Origin: Frankiales bacterium
GTDB taxonomy: Bacteria; Actinomycetota; Actinomycetes; Mycobacteriales; SCTD01
NCBI GenBank assembly: GCA_025464915.1
Contig: JAODNF010000320.1
Coordinates: 1 to 7,699 of the forward strand
DNA length: 7,699 nucleotides
Direction: 5' to 3'
The notes under the pieces were generated by a model that was given only the letters and a program-made list of their open reading frames with translations, searched no databases and was not told where the DNA came from. The first letter of the stretch is position 1, and every line of letters starts with the position of its first letter. Shown piece after piece: positions 6,059-7,699 of the stretch. Both the position numbers and the translations under genes were made by a program.

Positions 6059-6652
6059 TCAGCGCATCCAGGGCTGCGTGCGGACGATCGGCAGCGAGGC
6101 CCACTGCCGTCCGAGGAAGCCGATGCTGCGGCCGGCCAGCGCGGCGATGACGATCAGCGCGAACGTGTTGATGATGTGGTCGTCGATGATCGGGTTGGTG
6201 GAGTGCGTGGCCACGCCGTCAGCGAGCTTGTCGGGGATCCACGACGCGAACCACATCATGATCAGCAGCAGGGATCCTGCTGCGGCGGCTGGGCGGAGCG
6301 CGACACCGAGCAGGAGCGCGCCGCCGATGCCGAGCAGGCCGGCCATGAACAGCGTGTCCATACCGGTCGTGCCGGCAAGGGAGTGGAAGAAGCCCTTGAG
6401 GGGGCCACCGGTCACTCCGGACAGGAAGCCCTTCGTCGGGGAGCCGCCGTTGATCCAGGCACGCGCGCTGGGAGTGGCGTAACCGAAGCCGAACAGCTTG
6501 TCGAGGAAGGCCCAGAAGAACTCGAAGCCGATGGAGAGGCGAAGTCCGGTCAGGGCGTAGTCGCCGATCCGCGAGCGGCGGCTGACGTCCGCACTGCCGT
6601 CTCGCGACGGGCTGGTCGTGGAGCTCCTGGCGTGCCGGGTTGCTGTGGTCAT
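6059..6652 (-). CDS. DoxX-family integral membrane protein (197 aa)
   Basis: After a Ser/Arg-rich cytosolic tail of about 30 residues come four hydrophobic segments, at about 34-52, 99-119, 122-139 and 157-179, the DoxX topology. Family-specific stretches are LSIGFEFFWAFLDKLFGFG (39-57), TPSARAWINGGSPTKGF (60-76) and NPIIDDHIINTFALIVIA (153-170), typical of actinobacterial members. DoxX relatives include the small subunit of archaeal thiosulfate:quinone oxidoreductase and a mycobacterial membrane oxidoreductase complex involved in thiol redox stress; the reaction here is unknown. The ATG at 6652 has AAGGA six bases upstream. A DevR-like box lies about 90 bp upstream. It is probably the first gene of a doxX-adh operon. 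Confidence 0.9.
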   Translation of the reverse strand: MTTATRHARSSTTSPSRDGSADVSRRSRIGDYALTGLRLSIGFEFFWAFLDKLFGFGYATPSARAWINGGSPTKGFLSGVTGGPLKGFFHSLAGTTGMDTLFMAGLLGIGGALLLGVALRPAAAAGSLLLIMMWFASWIPDKLADGVATHSTNPIIDDHIINTFALIVIAALAGRSIGFLGRQWASLPIVRTQPWMR

Positions 6653-6758
6653 CTCGCGTCCTTGAGGGTGTAGGTGGCTGTTACCTGCACTCTCGCGACG
6701 CCGACGACGACCACCCAGGGTCGAAGGTCACGTACGACCCGGGACTTAGCTCCACGAC
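6653..6758. promoter_or_regulatory. Upstream region of doxX-adh
   Basis: This 106-bp gap follows the stop of the GAF-ANTAR gene and precedes doxX on the same strand. It contains a DevR-box-like site at 6741-6754, starting four bases past the upstream stop, and the doxX Shine-Dalgarno. No intrinsic terminator with a T-run is seen, so read-through from the ANTAR gene is possible. Confidence 0.5.
6741..6754. promoter_or_regulatory. DevR-box-like site upstream of doxX
   Basis: GGGACTTAGCTCCA matches GGGACYWWNGTCCC at 12 of 14 positions, with a perfect left half-site and A/T centre. It lies 88 bp before the doxX ATG. No good -10 hexamer lies at the spacing expected for a -42.5 site, so the transcription start is open. 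Confidence 0.55.
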
Positions 6759-7532
6759 CTACACCGGCGGCACCGGGGGCTCGCGCGGGACGGTGCCGGT
6801 GTCCACGACGTCCTGCGCGACGGTCCGCAGCTTGAGGTTGAGGTGCTGGGACGAGCGTCGGAGGAGCTGGAAGGCCTGGGCAGCCGTGATGCGCTCGCGC
6901 TCCATCAGGATGCCTTGGGCCTGCCCGATGACCTCGCGCGACGACAGCGCGCTCTCGAGGTTCTCGATCCGGTGCTCTTCCACCTCCTGCGCCTGGGCGA
7001 GGGACAGCGCGAGCGCTGCGTAGCTGGCGAAGATCAGGCCCTGGGCGCGCTCACTCGCGTTGAACGCTGCAGGCAGCTGCGCGTAGAGCTGAAGAGCTCC
7101 CACGGTGCTGCCCTCGAAGGACAGCCGATAGGCGAGCGCGCTGCGGAAGCCGTGCCGCACCGCTTCCGGCGAGAACAACGGCCACGACCGGTCGTCGAGG
7201 AGGTCTGGGACGTAGATGGTGTCCAGCCCACCAAGGGCGTCGACACACGGGCCCTGCCCCGCCTGCGCCTGCAGGGCGTCGAGCTGATCGATCGGCGCGG
7301 AGCCCGCGGGCGCCGGGTTCAGCACGCCATGCACGCACAGCGCTGCCTCGTCGCAGCCGTCCATGGTCGCTACCGCGAGCCACACGATCCGCTGCGCCGC
7401 CGTGGAGGCCTTGCTGGGAGCGAGCATCACCGTGGCGATGTCCGCCAGGTGTCGAGCGAGCTCGATCCCGGAGTCCTGATCGGCCGTGGTCAGCACGTCC
7501 CGAGCCGCACCCGGCAGCTCCTGCTCGCTCAC
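6759..7532 (-). CDS. GAF-ANTAR regulatory protein (257 aa)
   Basis: A GAF sensor domain at about 25-180 contains GQGPCVDAL (92-100), IYVPDL (106-111) and FRSALAYRLSFEGSTVGALQ (129-148), the usual pattern in actinobacterial GAF-ANTAR proteins. A short helical linker leads to an ANTAR domain at about 187-243: SSREVIGQAQGILMERERIT (197-216), AAQAFQLLRRSSQHLNLKLR. ANTAR domains bind nascent RNA hairpins and prevent transcription termination; the GAF domain would sense a small ligand or redox state, unknown here. It has no receiver or kinase domain. The C-terminus ends in a Pro-rich tail. The GTG at 7532 has CGAGGG about ten bases upstream, a modest site. It is a single gene ahead of doxX on the same strand, and could act on transcripts of this cluster or elsewhere. 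Confidence 0.92.
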   Translation of the reverse strand: MSEQELPGAARDVLTTADQDSGIELARHLADIATVMLAPSKASTAAQRIVWLAVATMDGCDEAALCVHGVLNPAPAGSAPIDQLDALQAQAGQGPCVDALGGLDTIYVPDLLDDRSWPLFSPEAVRHGFRSALAYRLSFEGSTVGALQLYAQLPAAFNASERAQGLIFASYAALALSLAQAQEVEEHRIENLESALSSREVIGQAQGILMERERITAAQAFQLLRRSSQHLNLKLRTVAQDVVDTGTVPREPPVPPV

Positions 7533-7699
7533 TGCGAATGCCCTCGTTCCGTGGGAAGTAGGCGTAGAGTCGACATCGTCTTCGACTCGTGAGGATACGG
7601 CCCGCCTCTCGCGTTAGGCCCGACAGCGTGACTGTCCTCGTGAACCCCCTCCCGGCTCGGGCTCGCGCAGCATTCCAGCGTCAGGGGACCGCATCCGGC
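7533..7699. other. Upstream region of the GAF-ANTAR gene, no confident gene
   Basis: These 167 bases hold two inverted repeats: GAGTCGA-N8-TCGACTC (7567-7588) and GACAG-N5-CTGTC (7622-7636). A TATCCT hexamer, read leftward at 7597-7592, could be a -10 element, but no matching -35 is seen. A rightward GTG-initiated frame from 7628 stays open to the edge for 24 codons (VTVLVNPLPARARAAFQ...), too short to judge. A leftward frame from the edge is open down to a TGA overlapping the ANTAR GTG, with no recognisable protein. Confidence 0.5.
7567..7588. repeat. Inverted repeat in the leader of the GAF-ANTAR gene
   Basis: A perfect 7-bp stem GAGTCGA/TCGACTC around an 8-base loop, 35-56 bp before the GTG. 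It would form a hairpin in the leader mRNA if transcription begins upstream of it. The loop is not the hexaloop with A1 and G4 known for ANTAR targets, so autoregulation is only a possibility. Confidence 0.4.

Noticed and set aside
4951..6150. Long plus-strand open frame opposite the alcohol dehydrogenase (399 codons)
   Set aside because: Shadow of a gene with intact zinc and NAD-binding motifs on the other strand; the plus frame is low-complexity Arg/Asp/Val.
7529..7576. A 15-codon ORF (MSTLRLLPTERGHSQ) whose stop overlaps the ANTAR GTG, possible leader peptide
   Set aside because: Weak ribosome-binding site, no composition suggesting attenuation, and short frames are common here. Not enough to call.
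6843..7592. Plus-strand frame opposite the GAF-ANTAR gene
   Set aside because: Shadow frame; the minus strand has a full GAF-ANTAR protein and the plus translation has no recognisable fold.
7684..7696. GGGGACCGCATCC as a further DevR box upstream of the ANTAR gene
   Set aside because: Only the left half-site fits; the right half is off in sequence and spacing, and it is about 150 bp from the start.
7628..7699. Rightward frame starting GTG at 7628 and open to the window edge
   Set aside because: 24 codons, no Shine-Dalgarno and no recognisable protein; cannot be separated from chance without more sequence.

Overview
The window is high-GC DNA (roughly 70% by eye) with strong G/C preference at third codon positions, GTG starts and several ATGA start/stop overlaps. 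The gene families are typical of Actinomycetota: an Acg-type nitroreductase, a DevR/DevS-like two-component pair, tandem-domain universal stress protein, GAF-ANTAR regulator and actinobacterial DoxX. The genus cannot be fixed from the sequence. No tRNA, rRNA, CRISPR array, transposase or phage gene is visible. The window looks like a chromosomal redox/hypoxia stress cluster resembling a compact DevR (DosR) dormancy regulon.

Layout. Positions 1-2533, minus strand: an operon transcribed right to left, with a short pyridoxamine-5'-phosphate-oxidase-like flavin protein, an Acg-type nitroreductase, a two-domain universal stress protein, and an unidentified gene that runs off the left edge and seems to be frameshifted near 200-206. 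Positions 2534-2634: a divergent promoter with two DevR-box-like dyads. Positions 2635-3270, plus strand: a DevR-like NarL/LuxR response regulator. Positions 3272-4837, minus strand: a DevS-like double-GAF histidine kinase whose stop codon lies one base from the regulator's stop. Positions 4838-4956: a regulatory gap with a perfect GGGAC-N4-GTCCC dyad and two more inverted repeats. Positions 4957-6652, minus strand: a zinc-dependent alcohol dehydrogenase and, upstream of it, a DoxX-family membrane protein, with another DevR-box-like site about 90 bp before DoxX. Positions 6759-7532, minus strand: a GAF-ANTAR regulator. The last 167 bases hold its upstream region and no gene I can support.

How the genes may work together (inference). 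The kinase keeps the His and Tyr that place and contact haem in mycobacterial DevS/DosT. The regulator keeps the Lys/Lys/Asn recognition-helix residues of DevR. GGGAC/GTCCC dyads stand before the flavin-protein operon, the regulator, the kinase and doxX. This fits an autoregulated O2/NO/redox circuit that switches on flavin-dependent reductases, a stress protein, an alcohol dehydrogenase and a DoxX-type membrane protein. The most interesting structural detail is the divergent promoter: both outward genes lack a normal ribosome-binding site, and for each a DevR-like box is centred exactly 42.5 bp upstream of a GTG. This is what would be expected if DevR drives two leaderless transcripts from one symmetric control region.
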